A DNA stretch of 64,000 bases from Notamacropus eugenii (GCF_028372415.1 NC_092874.1:55093865-55157864), one strand, 5' to 3'. Counted from the stretch's first letter, positions 13,701 to 23,700 are shown. Notes: generated from the letters alone by a model not told the origin. Numbers and translations: made by a program.

Positions 13701-16700
13701 GATCTGAATCACCTGTAAAGTCCTGTGAAGACCCAGGTTAGAGCCTGGAGGAGGGCTGCTCAGGGAAGGGCAGAGATGATGGATGACCCAACAAAGTCAG
13801 ACAAGAAGGAGAGACACAACAGAGATGATAAGATCCAAGAGGGGGTTGGTGACAGTCTCAAAAGCTGCACAAGAGAAAGGATGAAGACTTAAGAAAAGTT
13901 ATCAGATTTAGCAAGAGATGAGGCTGGAAGTTAGAATTAAGGGGTTGAGAAGCAAAGAAAGTCGAGACAAAGACTACAAACAGCTTTTTAAAAAGAGTTT
14001 GGCTATGTGTAAGGTGAACAGTTCTTAAGGATGAAGAAATGAGCATGTTTGTCAGTAGTAGGGAAGGAGCAAGAAAAATAGAGCCTGAAGACAGAGGAAG
14101 GGGCTTCGAGAAGAGGAAAGCTGCAGGGGTCCAATGTGCATATTCAGGAGCTCTAGCCTGAAATATAGTGTCATGATGCAAAGGCAAGGAAAGGAGAAGT
14201 TGGCCTATTGACCTGACTCAAGCCAAGCTGATGTGCTAGAATGATTTCACCCCCACTGTGGGAGGTGTCAAAAGGAATCAAATCATAGCAGAGCTCTAAG
14301 CAGGGTCCCACTCCACCCCGGAGAGCCATAGGTACAGCTCCCACACCCACCTCTGCTTCCTGCTCCTTAGGGGAGTCTCAAGCACTTTCTTGAGGACCCT
14401 CCCAAGTAGGAGGGTAAGGGAGGGTGGGGTGGGTTCTGGCTACTAGTCCTAATGCTAACAGAAGGCTCCTCTCAGCAATAATTCAAGTGCCACTGTTCCA
14501 GGGCTTCATGGGTCCCCCAGCTCGGGTAGTCCAAAATTCCCTTCACTATATCAACTGGCACATGCAAGTCAGTGACACTTGGCTAGAAGCAGTTACTCAG
14601 AAGTAATTTACTTTGCAAACTTACATTGTCCTCTGCCCTTAACTTCCTTGTAACCTATTTACAGCCAGTGGCAGTAGTCTCCAAAATAAGGTGTCATTAA
14701 CCCAACCTATTCCAAAGGTTGTATGATCAACCAAAAAGAGACTGAGAAGATGGTTTGCATGGAACCTTTACAGAGCAATCCTGGCGGCTGGTTTCCAACA
14801 TGACCACACCCATACTTAATTAGAGGTCACAATCATTTGGGATATTACTAAGACGTAAATTGCCTTTTTCATTCTCATTTTCTCATGAGTGTAGAGTTTT
14901 CCAGAAGTTACCTGGCCTATGAATTAAGATTCAGCTTCAGACATGAAGACTGACTCTGCAGAACTGTATTTTTGCCTTATAAAATGCATGCCTCTTCAGG
15001 TGTGACTACACAACATTTTATTTGCATTAATTCAGCATCAGCATCAATTCACCTTAGAACTTTTATGTGAATTTGTTGCCCAGTCATTGTCAGTCATGTC
15101 TGACTCTTTGTGATCCCATTTGGGGTTTTGTTGGAAAAGATAATGGAGTGCTCTGCCATTCCCTTCTCCAGAATCACACAGTTATTAAGTTTCTGAGGCT
15201 GGAATTCAGCTCAGGAAGTGAGTCTTCATGACTCCAGTGGCCCAGATTCTATCCACAGCACCACCAAGACTGTAATCTCCTTGAGGGCAAGGAATGTCTT
15301 TTTGACTCTTTTTGTCCTGGCATATTTTAGGAGATTAATGTTTTAGGACTGTGGTTGATTGCACCTTGGCTTCTAGGAATTACTATCTTCCTCCAAGGCT
15401 CACCTTTAAGTAATCATTCCCTCTTTACAAAGGCTTCCTTAGTCCCCCAAACAGAGAGTGCTTTCCTAAACAAATTCACTCTTACAAAAATTTTGTATAT
15501 GCCTTGTATATACATACTTCTGTATATGATAGACTGTAAGCCCCCCAAGGTCAAGGACTCTCATTTTTGCATCTCCAGCATTTGATGGGGAGAGGGAAAG
15601 GGACATTTGCTAAGAGATATTGTGAAAATGCTTGGCAACAAGCATGAGTGTTACTGAAATACCTGAAGGGCTCACTGATGGTGGGTCAAACTGCTGGCAC
15701 CTTACAACACACTGAGGCAGAGTGCCAACCTGTCCTAGTCATCACTGTTCATCACCAGTATTAAATAAAACACCAATTTCATTTGAGAATGTCCTTAACT
15801 AAGCAATAACAATGATCAATTTCTGAAATCCTGACTCAGCACTTTTTGACATTTTCCATGGAGCATTCTGCTGACTAATCAGTAAAAAGGGGATCTCTGG
15901 GAGAGATCTTTTGGGATAGAGCTGAACTAGTTGCTTTTCTTCACTGAATGCCATTTTCACTTGAAAGACTAATAACTATGCTCGGACTTGGGTATTCCAA
16001 AGATGTTTTCTTAAAAAGGAATGAAAATGAGCCTGTCACTTCAAGAGAAACAACTGACAGTATTTGTGGTCAATGACAAAAGTGTGAGCTTTCAAGCAAA
16101 TAAGAATTTTGCACAACTTGGCATCATGAGCCCAAGGTTCCCAACACCTAAACAAGATCAGTGGTTTTATCATGGTGATGTCATTTTGTTCCTCTTCAAG
16201 AAGGAAGGACAATTACCACGACCACTACCACCATTAAGATATTAACAGATGTGATTTTTAAAAATGTCATATAGTAAAATGTTCCAACATTTGGAACATC
16301 GGCATAACTCGGGTAGAAGATTCATTCAAAGTGCAAGACAGACAAATGGGTTTGATGTAACATAGTGTTAAAAGTTCATTGATATGGCTTCAGATTCTAC
16401 ATCGCAAGTAAACTTTTAAGAAATTACCACTTATTTTTGTTGCAGTTATCCAAGTATCCACAGTGATCTGAAAAGGTCTTTATTAAAAAACTTCTCTTTT
16501 CCAACCACTTATCTGTGTGAGACTGGATTTTGTTCATCCACTTTAACCAAAATAATATTTTGCAACAGAATGAATGCAGAAGCAAATATGAGAACATAGC
16601 CCTTTTCTATTAAGCCAGACATTAGAAAGATTTGCAAAAATGTAGAAATGGCAATATTCTTATTTTTTTGTTCTGGAAAATATGAATTATTTTTCGTAAA

Positions 16701-19700
16701 GCAATGTTATTTATATTAATATTTAATGGACTTCTAATTTTAAAATGAACTGATAACTTTTAAAAAGCCTTAATTTCTAGGATGGGACATACTGATTGAT
16801 GTATTCAATATAAACAAAGTTCTTTAGGCTTCTCAATAAAGGGATCCTGAGACTGAAACTTGAAGAACTACTGAACGAAAATGAGTGACACCTTGTAAGG
16901 CCAGCTGCCTGAAGGGCTTGGTTTTTAGCAGGCCTACCTTTCTTTCCCACATATCACCCACCCCAGGTGGACCTTCAGCCGAAACGTCCTCCAAGCATAC
17001 AGAATCATCTCCAATGCCCTCCAAATTCTGCACTGCTCACTGTTCAAAATTCAGCTCTGACTTTATGTGTTGAATGCACTTTTGTAGAAAACTAACCAAT
17101 CATTACAATACTGTATGTAGAGGAAAATGTATTATTGACACTGTATAATTTTCTTATTGATCCAATTTACAATTAATTGATTTTGTCCTGTAACTGCTTA
17201 AGTCATGGTTCCGTCTCTGCACTCAATTCAGAATTCAGCTGGCCTGTAATGGGTTTTGTTTCAAAAACCAGTTCTCTTGCAAATCATTCTTCCATTTTTG
17301 CTTACCTTGGAGGAATGAGGCTAGCCTTAAAGGGTTGAGCCTAATATCTTTCCAACAAACCAAGCCATCCTGCAGTTGGACTCAAACAACAAACATTTCT
17401 TACTCATAAGATTGGAGAGGGATTCTTGTTAGTAACCATTCCCAACTTCCAACCAATCAGTTTCCCGTGCCTCAGCTACATAACCAGTCAAGTTGCCTTC
17501 AAAATCATGAAGTCACCTCCTTCATTCTGTGCTCCCAAGACCTATAAAAGAGCTCTCCTTTTGCCCAGGGTGTTTGGTTGGAGGCCACCGTCCCTTTTAG
17601 TGGCAGGGACCAGGCCCCTGTTAATAATAAAATGCTATTTTGCTTAGAAACGCCTCATTTTACCATTTCGTTAAACTTTGCTAGAGACAAGTCCCAAACA
17701 ATTGATTTACAAATGAACTTTTGGAACGCAAGGCCAAAGCAAACTAGAAACTAGTTGAACAGTTCATTTTGAAGACCATCAGCTTTTCACCAGCTTCACT
17801 GAGAACTGAACCCTAAGAAGGAAACCAATTACTCCTAATAAATGAAGGTTCTCTGGAAGCCACGAAAGCTTCCAGCATTGTGTGTGCCCCCTCTCAGAGC
17901 CCCCCCCCCCCTCCTTCAGCAATCTCTTCCTGGTTCATTCACTCATAGCCCTACTCAGACCTGGGGGCAGTGATCCCCAGGCTCCCCACTTCCTGAAGGA
18001 ATTCAACACTGGCTTCATCTTCCTCTCCATTCCAATACCTATGCTCACATCCAGAAATGTCAGCAGACATGTCAATGGCCTCTTCTAGGAAACCCTGGTC
18101 TCCTAGCTCCTCAGCCTCTTTAATTCCTATGAAACAAAGCCTCACTTTACTGGGCTAAGAACAGGGATGGTTATGCCTTAGGTTTCATAATCATCCATAA
18201 CCGTGACCTTCATGGTCCTGAACTCTGAACATTTCTAAACCAATTCTTTACCTTCACCACAATCTCCAGTCTATCTTCTCCTATTCTCTGTTGTCCTGTA
18301 TTACTGCAGCTCTGTCATCATTTTCTCCCTCAAAGACTTGATGCCATAGGTGACCAGTTCAACTATACACTAGTTTAGGTAGGTAGGTGCTATAATGGAT
18401 TATGTTGGATTTGAAGTCAGGATAAAATGAGTTTAAATTCTGTCTCAGACATTTTACTGGCTGTATGATCCTCAACTTATCACTTAACCTCTCTGAGCCT
18501 CAGTTTTCTGATATGAAAAATGAGGCGCAATACTGTCTTATATTCTAAGGCTTCACAAGATTATAAAGGTCTAACAAGATAACATAGGTAAAGTGCTTTG
18601 CAAACTTAAAGCACTATATAAATGATAGCTCTGACACTGTACCCTTGAATCCTCTGCTCTGCGGTCAAAATCCAACCCTGAATTACTCTGTGCCCTCTCA
18701 GGCTGCTGCTGGACAAAACCTCTATTTGGATAAGCAAAACCTGCGATTGACAGGATATGGGGTAGTGAGGGAGAGGGAAGACTATAGTGATTAGTACAGT
18801 AGTGGCCTTACAAAAATAAAGAAGTTTGAGGAGGGGTGGGACCTGGCAGAAGCATAATGAATTTTCTTTTGCACAGACTGATTTCAGGATGCTGATGGGA
18901 CAACTAGGTGGCACAGAGGATAGAGTGCCAAGTCTGGAGTCAGGAAGACATGAGTTCAAATGCAACATTAGATATCCTCTAGCTGTGTGACCCTGGGCAA
19001 GTCACTTAACCCTGATTGCTTCAGTTCCTCATCTGTAAATGAGCCAGAGAATGAAACTGCAAACTATTCCAGCAACTCTGCCAAGAAAACCTCAAATGGG
19101 GTCACAAAGGGTGGGACCGACTGAACAAGGGACCTCCAGGTAAAGATGCCCAGTAAGCTGATTTAAATATAAACTCTGTAGCCTTCCACAGCCTGGATCC
19201 AACCCATCTTTCCAGACGCACTGTACCTTCGTCAACCTCCATCACTCATCTTAAATCCAGCCCAACTGGTCTCCTGGAGAAGGCCAATTTCTGTACCTTT
19301 CCACTACAAGTCTGTCCCACAGGTTGGAATGCACTCCCCTTTGCCTTAAGGAATTTCTCTCTTCCTTCAAAATGCACTTCACATTCCAAGTAAAACCCTT
19401 CCTCACCACCTCAGCTGCCAAAGCCCTACTTCTCAAACTATCTAGTATTTAACTACTTTGTACTTTATTCTCCTTATATTCATTCTGCACAGATTTACAT
19501 ATGTTCTCCTTTTCTTCCCTATCCGAAGGTACGTTCCTCTCCAGTGGGGCTTGTTTCATTCATCCTATTTCTATTTCCAGATCCTAGCACAGGGATCCAC
19601 GATTAAATACTTGTTGACCGATTCAATCTCCACAAATGTATTCCTTTTTTCCCTTTTCTCCATGTATCCCTGCAGCCACTCTCTTAAGGTCTGGCCCTCC

Positions 19701-21574
19701 TTACTTCTCATTTAGACTACTGACAATAGGCTTTCCCACAGGCCTCCCTGCCTCACACACAGAGCTGTCAAATGCTACTCCCAAGACACAGGTCAGACCA
19801 CCTTCCCCACTCTACCACTATTTTCAAACAGCTTCAGTGGCTACTGAGCCTTGGATAACACAGAAATTCCTAAAGCGAGTATTTGAAGCCTTCCACCATC
19901 TGACTCCCATCTGTCTTTTCAACCCTGATTCAAACTGGTCTGCCCTGTCTACATTGGCTTCCTCTGTGCCTTTCTCCCAGGTCTAGACAGGTCGGTCTCC
20001 TTCAAAGGGACCTTCTAGCTTCCTTCAAAGTTTAGGGCAGGTGCTACCTCCTAATGGAAGCCTTTCCTGATTGCCCATTAACTGATTGCACCACTTGTGG
20101 TCGTTGTTCAGTCGAGTCTTTGTGATCCCATTTGAGATATTCTTGGCAAAAATAATGTAATGGCTTACCATTTTTTCCTCCAGCTCATATGACAGATGAG
20201 GAACAGGGTGAAGTGACTTATCCAGAGTCACCCAGCTATTAAGTGTCTGAGGCCAGATTTGAGCTCAGGAAGAGGAGTCTTCCCGATTCCAAGCCCAGAA
20301 TTCTATCCAGTTCACCACCTGAAAGTCTTGGAGTACTGTGTCTCTTCAAACTACATTAATTATCCATGTAACTCTTAGCATGCTACCATCCCTCTTTCCC
20401 TTTAGGCTCCCGGAGGGCAGGGCAGGTTCAGTTTTTATCCTAGTTCCCTCAGGGCCTGGAAAGAACGCTCGATAGCGGCAGGTAGGGAAGAAAGGTTAAT
20501 TTAATCAGACTGTGGGTAGGAGACGCTGCAGCAGCGCTAAGGGGAGCAGCAGGCACCCCGGACACCAACTTTCCTTGGACATCTAGGGAACTCAGCTCAG
20601 CAAGTTGTCTCGCAGAGATGTTACACGCCGGCGAGGACTCACACGGAGAGGGCTTTCCATCTTAGTCCCAGAAGGTGTGAGCTCCTCCCTGCTTGGTGTC
20701 AGCCCGGTGAGGGAGGAGAGGAGAGCCGAGCCCAGAAGCAGGAGGCTGCCCCACCAGGACCCGGGCCTGCCCCTAGCTCCTCCACTGTAAAAATGGGGCT
20801 AACCACGCCACCGCCCTCCCAGGGTGGTCTGGAGCACTCGTAAAGAGTAGGTGCTGGACAAATGCCCACGACGGCCTCCCTTTGAGGCAGGGGCCACATG
20901 AAGACCGCTCCTGCGGGCCGGGGAGCCCCCTGGGCAGGCGGTGCCCGGCGGGGCGGGGGCTGGGCAGCTGCGGCTCAGGGCGGAGGGCGCCCTCCTTCGG
21001 AGGGGTCGGCCAGCCAAAGCTGGAGGGGCTCGGACCCGGGGCTCTCATTTCCGATCAAGTGTCGCCCTTCTAAACCCAGGGCCCTCCTAGTGTAGACCGT
21101 CCCTACCGGGGTCTCCTCCGCGCTACGAGGCCCGGGCTCGGGGCAGGCCCGGTCCAGCGCTTACTAATTTGTGCCCTCGGGCACCGAGACCCTTGGCTTC
21201 CTCCGAAGTCGGGGGAAGAAGACTTTTGGGGGCGGCCCTCCGGGGCGCAGCAAATACAAACCCCTTCCTTCTCCCTTTCTCACGTCACCGAGCGGGGCCC
21301 GGGACCCCGGCGAGCCTCTTCGCACCTCTCCGGGGAGAGCACGAGGAGCCCCGAGGCCCGCGGCGCAGATGCCCTGGCGAACGGGGGAGCGGAGGGGGCC
21401 CGGCTCCGAGGGGCCCGGAGGTGGGGCGCCCCGTGGGGCGGAAGGGGCCCGCGGCGAGGAGCCACTTTTCCAGAAGGAAGCGGGCATTCTGGGGGAGAGG
21501 GGAGAAAAGGTCCAGAGGGGAAACGTACCCGGGTGATGGCCTTTGCTGCGGATCCTCATGGTGCCGGCTTTCAT
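4555..21574 (-). CDS. DBF4: DBF4 (CDC7 kinase regulatory subunit), 5' part, three exons
   Basis: DBF4 binds and activates the CDC7 kinase, which phosphorylates MCM helicase subunits to fire replication origins in the nucleus. Three exons on the minus strand join in frame: 21574-21529, 11277-11108 and 4734-4555, giving residues 1-132. All junctions are GT-AG. The introns are phase 1 and phase 0, and the third exon ends on a codon boundary. The N-terminus reads MKAGTMRIRSKGHHPGG and lines up residue for residue with the human start (MNSGAMRIHSKGHFQGG, recalled). Exon 2 carries the conserved KPLWGKVFYLDLP block (residues 43-55), which opens the BRCT-like motif N region. Exon 3 continues with RVEEFLSKDISYLIS. 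The CDC7-binding motifs M and C lie in exons beyond the left edge; no further exon was found in 1-4554. The gene shares its CpG-island promoter with SLC25A40. Confidence 0.96.
4975..5165 (-). mobile_element. L2 3' end fragment
   Basis: Contains gcctgccaggcactgaacta and agtccttgccttcaggtagt. Confidence 0.55.
5170..6250. other. DBF4 intron 2, no recognised feature
   Basis: I see no exon, RNA gene or clear repeat in this stretch. The open frames near 5660-5981 lack splice context and a recognisable protein. Confidence 0.4.
6258..6465 (+). mobile_element. CORE-SINE (MIR/MON-like)
   Basis: Contains ttggtggatagaacatagga, acctgagttcaaatcctacc and ataatagagcac-type text (taataagagcacttatctcc); a short middle piece is deleted. 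Confidence 0.75.
6466..8055. other. DBF4 intron 2, no recognised feature
   Basis: AT-rich unique-looking intron sequence. No feature could be supported. Confidence 0.4.
8060..8220 (-). mobile_element. L3/CR1 fragment
   Basis: Contains cccagtttcttcaatcagcc and ctcatcatccagactgcctt. Confidence 0.55.
8690..8860 (-). mobile_element. L3/CR1 fragment
   Basis: Contains taaatctcatcttattaggt and gatcttaattctgtcaccct. Confidence 0.5.
9135..9330 (-). mobile_element. MIR-like SINE
   Basis: Contains cacttgaggaaactgaggct and ctctttccattacaccctg in minus-strand order. Confidence 0.7.
9745..10640 (-). mobile_element. L2 LINE fragment
   Basis: Contains catgccaaacactgtgcagg (3' end complement), aggagggagggcattccagg, gtaacagggagccagtggac and agagatcaatgatcattctg. 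A poly-A run at 10468-10487 interrupts it. Confidence 0.65.
11108..11277 (-). CDS. DBF4: DBF4 coding exon 2
   Basis: The exon is 170 bases long. The acceptor CAG ends at 11278 and the donor is GGAGGG|GTAAGT (GT at 11107-11106). The first two bases complete Gly16, and 56 codons follow (residues 17-72). It starts GIQIKNEKSKPSLK, is lysine-rich to residue 43, and then holds KPLWGKVFYLDLP and the helix ISERLEKDLKELGG. This is the start of the conserved DBF4 motif N. Intron 1 (11278-21528, 10.3 kb) separates it from exon 1. Confidence 0.96.
11278..12230. other. DBF4 intron 1, left part, no recognised feature
   Basis: AT-rich sequence after the exon 2 acceptor. The block 11480-11750 may be an old repeat, but I cannot name it. 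Confidence 0.4.
12235..12840 (-). mobile_element. L2 LINE fragment
   Basis: Begins with the L2 3' end complement (aacaagcatttcaagttctg) and continues with aataggaagccactgaaagt and actgacatggtcagacttgc. Confidence 0.65.
12870..13045 (-). mobile_element. L2 3' end fragment
   Basis: Contains aaaaagcacctactataggc, cattatgctaagagctggga and aggtcccttccctcaag. Confidence 0.65.
13205..14190 (-). mobile_element. L2 LINE fragment with readable reverse transcriptase pieces
   Basis: The minus strand has open pieces such as MSETKLIVFPPKLPLFQTLT (13598 downward). On the plus strand it reads gactagggtggtggctgtgt, ttcggacatgttgagtctga and actagagctcaggagaaagg. Confidence 0.7.
14195..15070. other. DBF4 intron 1, unassigned sequence
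   Basis: Moderate GC with no exon signature. It could be an old retroviral or LTR fragment, but no diagnostic motif was found. Confidence 0.35.
15075..15262 (-). mobile_element. tRNA-headed SINE
   Basis: Contains gtctgactctttgtgatccc, ttggggttttgttggaaaag and the tail-to-head order of a minus-strand copy; a middle segment is missing. Confidence 0.7.
15265..15600 (+). mobile_element. L2 3' end fragments
   Basis: Two pieces: tctccttgagggcaaggaat near 15275, and gatagactgtaagcccccca with gcatctccagcatttgatgg at 15525-15590. Confidence 0.6.
16225..16875 (+). pseudogene. Fossil hAT DNA transposon with transposase C-terminal remnant
   Basis: In one frame from 16453 to about 16644 the sequence reads SDLKRSLLKNFSFPTTYLCE, then TGFCSSTLTKIIFCNRMNAE, then a stop, then SIKPDIRKICKN. 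This is the conserved C-terminal dimerisation region of hAT transposases (YLCExGF...NRxNxExxxR). The upstream part needs frameshifts. The 3' end (ggatcctgagactgaaactt) fits the tail of such elements. It is not functional. Confidence 0.7.
17184..17700 (+). mobile_element. Solo LTR-like element
   Basis: A 517-base unit that starts TGTCC and ends AACA, flanked by attgattt at 17176-17183 and 17701-17708. It contains CCAATCAG at 17453, TATAAA at 17543 and AATAAA at 17626, in the order and spacing of a retroviral LTR (about 80 bases from TATA to poly-A signal). An 8-base duplication is longer than the usual 4-6 for endogenous retroviruses, so part of the match may be chance. No internal viral genes adjoin it. 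Confidence 0.6.
18380..18630 (+). mobile_element. CORE-SINE (MIR/MON-like)
   Basis: Contains tcaggataaaatgagtttaa, cttaacctctctgagcctca and gtaaagtgctttgcaaac. Confidence 0.75.
18897..19135 (+). mobile_element. Full-length tRNA-headed SINE
   Basis: Head acaactaggtggcacagagg atagag is followed by tgagttcaaatgcaac, ctgtgtgaccctgggcaagt, a CORE-like middle and ggggtcacaaaggg. It is the clearest plus-strand copy in the window. Confidence 0.85.
19190..20460 (+). mobile_element. L2/L3 LINE fragments, plus strand
   Basis: Contains cacagcctggatccaaccca, ttggaatgcactcccctttg, gaagccttccaccatctgac, cctaatggaagcctttcctg and, after the SINE at 20097-20322, ttaggctcccggagggcagg. At least two overlapping fragments are joined here. 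Confidence 0.6.
20097..20322 (-). mobile_element. tRNA-headed SINE inside an L2/L3 fragment
   Basis: Standard SINE text (tttgtgatcccattt, gatgaggaacagggtgaagt, gatttgagctcaggaag). LINE sequence runs on both sides, so it is a secondary insertion. The flanking repeat caccac is short. Confidence 0.7.
21529..21574 (-). CDS. DBF4: DBF4 coding exon 1
   Basis: The ATG at 21574-21572 opens 15 codons plus one base. The donor reads CCGG|GTACGT, with GT at 21528-21527, so the following intron is phase 1. An in-frame GTG lies seven codons upstream, but the ATG matches the position of the family start. The ATG has a G at -3. A second in-frame ATG (MRI) follows five codons later and could serve as an alternative start. 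The exon sits inside the CpG island. Confidence 0.95.
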
Positions 21575-21597
21575 GGCCGCCGCGCCGCGGTCCACAT
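21571..21597 (-). other. Upstream ORF overlapping the DBF4 start codon
   Basis: On the minus strand an ATG at 21597 opens eight codons (MWTAARRP). Its TGA (21573-21571) overlaps the DBF4 ATG as ATGA. If the transcription start lies upstream, ribosomes would meet this short frame first and could reinitiate at once on DBF4. The transcription start is not known from sequence. Confidence 0.5.
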
Positions 21598-21599
21598 GC

Positions 21600-22140
21600 T
21601 GGGGCCGGCTCCCGCGGGGCCCGCCGCTGCTCTAGCCGGGCCGCCTGCCGGGGCGGGAAGGGAGCGGGCCGAGTCGGCCGCCTCCGTTTCCGGGGCAGGC
21701 TGGGGGGCGGGGGGAGGGGCGAGTGTGCGCGAGAGCGGGGAGTGGGAGGGAGAAGAGAAGGGGAAGGAAAGGGCGGGACCACGGAGGCCGCGGGCGGTTG
21801 AAGATTTGAAAACCTGTCAGTCATAAGAGCGGCGATCTCGCGCCGACCCTCCGCAGCCCCGCCTCTCCCGCTTGGGCCTAGTCCCTAGCTTTTCCTCGAT
21901 CTTGCGCCCCGCCCCCTCAGCGTTGATGCCCCGCCCCCTTTCTCTTGCCTTCGTGGCGCCGCCCCACGCTTCCGGGCCTGGTCTCCTGCGCCGGTCTCCG
22001 GGTTGCGTAGCCCCGCCCCCTCGGATTGGCCTCGCCTCTCGCCCCGCCCCCTCCCCTCACCGGCAGTCCGGCTCTTGCCTGCGCTGCGGCTCTACCCCGA
22101 CGAGGCCGCCGCCGCTGTGGGTCGCAGTCTCACGGAGAGA
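21600..22140. promoter_or_regulatory. Two-way DBF4 / SLC25A40 core promoter
   Basis: The stretch lies between the two first exons and has no TATA box. It holds repeated GC boxes (CCCCGCC at 21857, CCCCGCCCC at 21907, about 21929, 22012 and 22042), an inverted CCAAT box (ATTGG at 22025), an ETS-type site (CTTCCGG at 21969) and a CHR-like TTTGAA at 21805. GC boxes plus ETS and CCAAT are usual for housekeeping bidirectional promoters. A CHR-like site would suit the cell-cycle control expected of DBF4. Use of each site is inferred. Confidence 0.7.
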
Positions 22141-22248
22141 TTGGATGCGGTTAGCGCTGGCTGTCGGCCTCCCCAACCCCCTGAACCCTTCCCGCCTCCG
22201 AGGGCTGCCCGGGGCGGTCAGTGAGCCCGGAATTGTCCGGCCCCTAAG
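22050..22248 (+). other. SLC25A40: SLC25A40 non-coding exon 1 (5' UTR), start approximate
   Basis: A strong donor CTAAG|GTGAGT (GT at 22249-22250) ends a GC-rich transcribed segment on the plus strand, just downstream of the shared promoter. The left edge is a guess placed after the last GC box. If this exon splices directly to 40059, an in-frame TAA (22245-22247) lies four codons before the main ATG, which confirms that ATG as the start. A further 5' UTR exon in the 17.8-kb intron cannot be excluded. Confidence 0.6.
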
Positions 22249-23204
22249 GTGAGTACCCGCGCGCCGGACCAGACAGGGCCGGCTTAGGGGAAGGCAGGGG
22301 CTTTGGGGGCGTGAGCCGGTCGTGCGGACCGGGCCGGACCGTGGTGTGGGTCTAAGGCTGCGGCCTGGAGGGAGGCGAATCTGGCGCGGGAGACGCCGGA
22401 CTGCCTGAGTGCCTCCGGGCCCTGGGGTGTCCCCAAGGCCCGGCGTTCAGCGCCGTAATGATGACTCCTTAAAGTTGGTCCACCCTCCCCCAGTTTTTTT
22501 ATGCCTTCTGGGGCGCCCCTCCCCAGCCCGCCTCTAGGACCGTGTGGCTTTTTACCCGACACCCCTCCCCCTGACAGATAACGTCATCGAGACTTGGGGG
22601 GTAGGAAGGGGGAGGTCAGGAAGGGCCCCCCCACCGCCGCCGCACCACCTCTGTCTGCGTCCGAGCTGGGCTTTGGACCCGGGTCCGACGACCGCGAGCC
22701 CGGCGCCGCCCCTCCCCAAGTCCGGGATGTACCCCGGTCACCCCCCGTCCGGGTCCCGAATTCCAGTTCCGGCCCTCGAGGTGACCGCCTGGGTCTCTTC
22801 TAGCCCGAGATCGGAGGCGCGCTGCGCACAGTCCGAGGCTGGAGCCTGGGGATCCCTGGGGGTCTGGGGCGAGGAGACGGAGAAAGAAGGGGCGGCCCCG
22901 GATCCCCGAGGACCGAGGGGCAGGGTCAGGAACCCCCCGCTGCCCCGAGCTCTCCTCGCCCCCCCGCGGCGCTGCTCCGGCGCTGTGATGGATGCTTGGC
23001 GTCGTGGGGCGCCTGAGTGGGATCTGCTGTCACCTCGTTTTATGGGCAGCGTTGTGGAGGCTTTGAAAGGCGGGACCGCCCGGGACTTTGCTCGGGTCCA
23101 GGAGCCTTTATTGCTGATCTGCGGCCTGCCCCCTGAGGCCACGGTCCCTTTCAAATTGTAATTATTATCCTTATCCCCATTATATTACAAAAACCGTGGG
23201 TTAT

Positions 23205-23640
23205 AGGGGAGAATGGTGCAGCGGATGGAGACCGGGTTTGCAGCTCCAAACCCTGTGGATTCAAGTGACCCTGAGCAAAAGTCCCTTAAACTGTCAGTGC
23301 TGCAAGTAACTCTAAAGTCAAAAAAGTTTCAGATCTGCGTAGAAGGAGCTTAGACAAAGGAAGCTCACTGTATGGAAAATTATATATTTCAGACCAAAAA
23401 GTAACAGTAGCTTCCATTTATAAGACAAAGGTACAGGCCCTAATCATTTCATCCCTGGACTGTTGCAGCAGCTTTCGGAGAGTCAGGAAGAGTCCAGGTT
23501 GGCCTGAGACACAGACTAGTTGTGTGGCCTTGGACAAATTGATTAACATCTTTTCTGTAAAAATGGGATTTAGAATAGCAGCTGTCTCCCAGAGTTGTGA
23601 GGATTAAACACTTAGTAGGTACTTAACAAATCCTTCCTTC
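23205..23640 (+). mobile_element. SINE fragments at the right edge of the CpG island
   Basis: Two plus-strand pieces, about 23205-23330 (tgcagcggatggagaccg, gtgaccctgagcaaaagtcc) and 23515-23640 (gtgtggccttggacaaattg, gttgtgaggattaaacactt), with unclear sequence between them. Confidence 0.5.
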
Positions 23641-23700
23641 CTTTCTCCCGCCTTTCCTTTCCTCTTCCTTCCTTCTTTCCTCCCTTTCTTCCTTTCCATG
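23626..23700. repeat. (TTCC)n-rich pyrimidine tract
   Basis: Nearly pure C/T over about 70 bases, just outside the CpG island. Confidence 0.85.

Larger units (their letters stand above)
20500..23130. promoter_or_regulatory. CpG island spanning both gene starts
   Basis: Base composition changes abruptly from AT-rich, CpG-poor DNA to GC-rich DNA dense in CpG at about 20.5 kb, and returns to the background near 23.15 kb. It covers DBF4 exon 1 and SLC25A40 exon 1. Long open frames on both strands here are a by-product of GC richness. Edges were judged by eye. Confidence 0.85.

Noticed and set aside
13858..14187. A 109-residue minus-strand frame in DBF4 intron 1
   Set aside because: It lies in an L2 LINE copy, shares its phrases with other L2 copies in the window, and is a broken LINE frame.
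16021..16245. A 74-residue plus-strand frame next to the hAT fossil
   Set aside because: No recognisable domain, no splice context, and it ends where the hAT-like sequence starts. It may be part of the dead element.
21169..21801. A 210-residue open frame on the plus strand over DBF4 exon 1
   Set aside because: It is rich in Gly, Arg and Pro and overlaps the CpG island. Long frames here come from few AT-rich stop codons, and no protein family is recognisable.
22544..23161. A 205-residue open frame right of SLC25A40 exon 1
   Set aside because: Same GC effect. It lies in the first intron and has no domain or conserved motif that I recognise.
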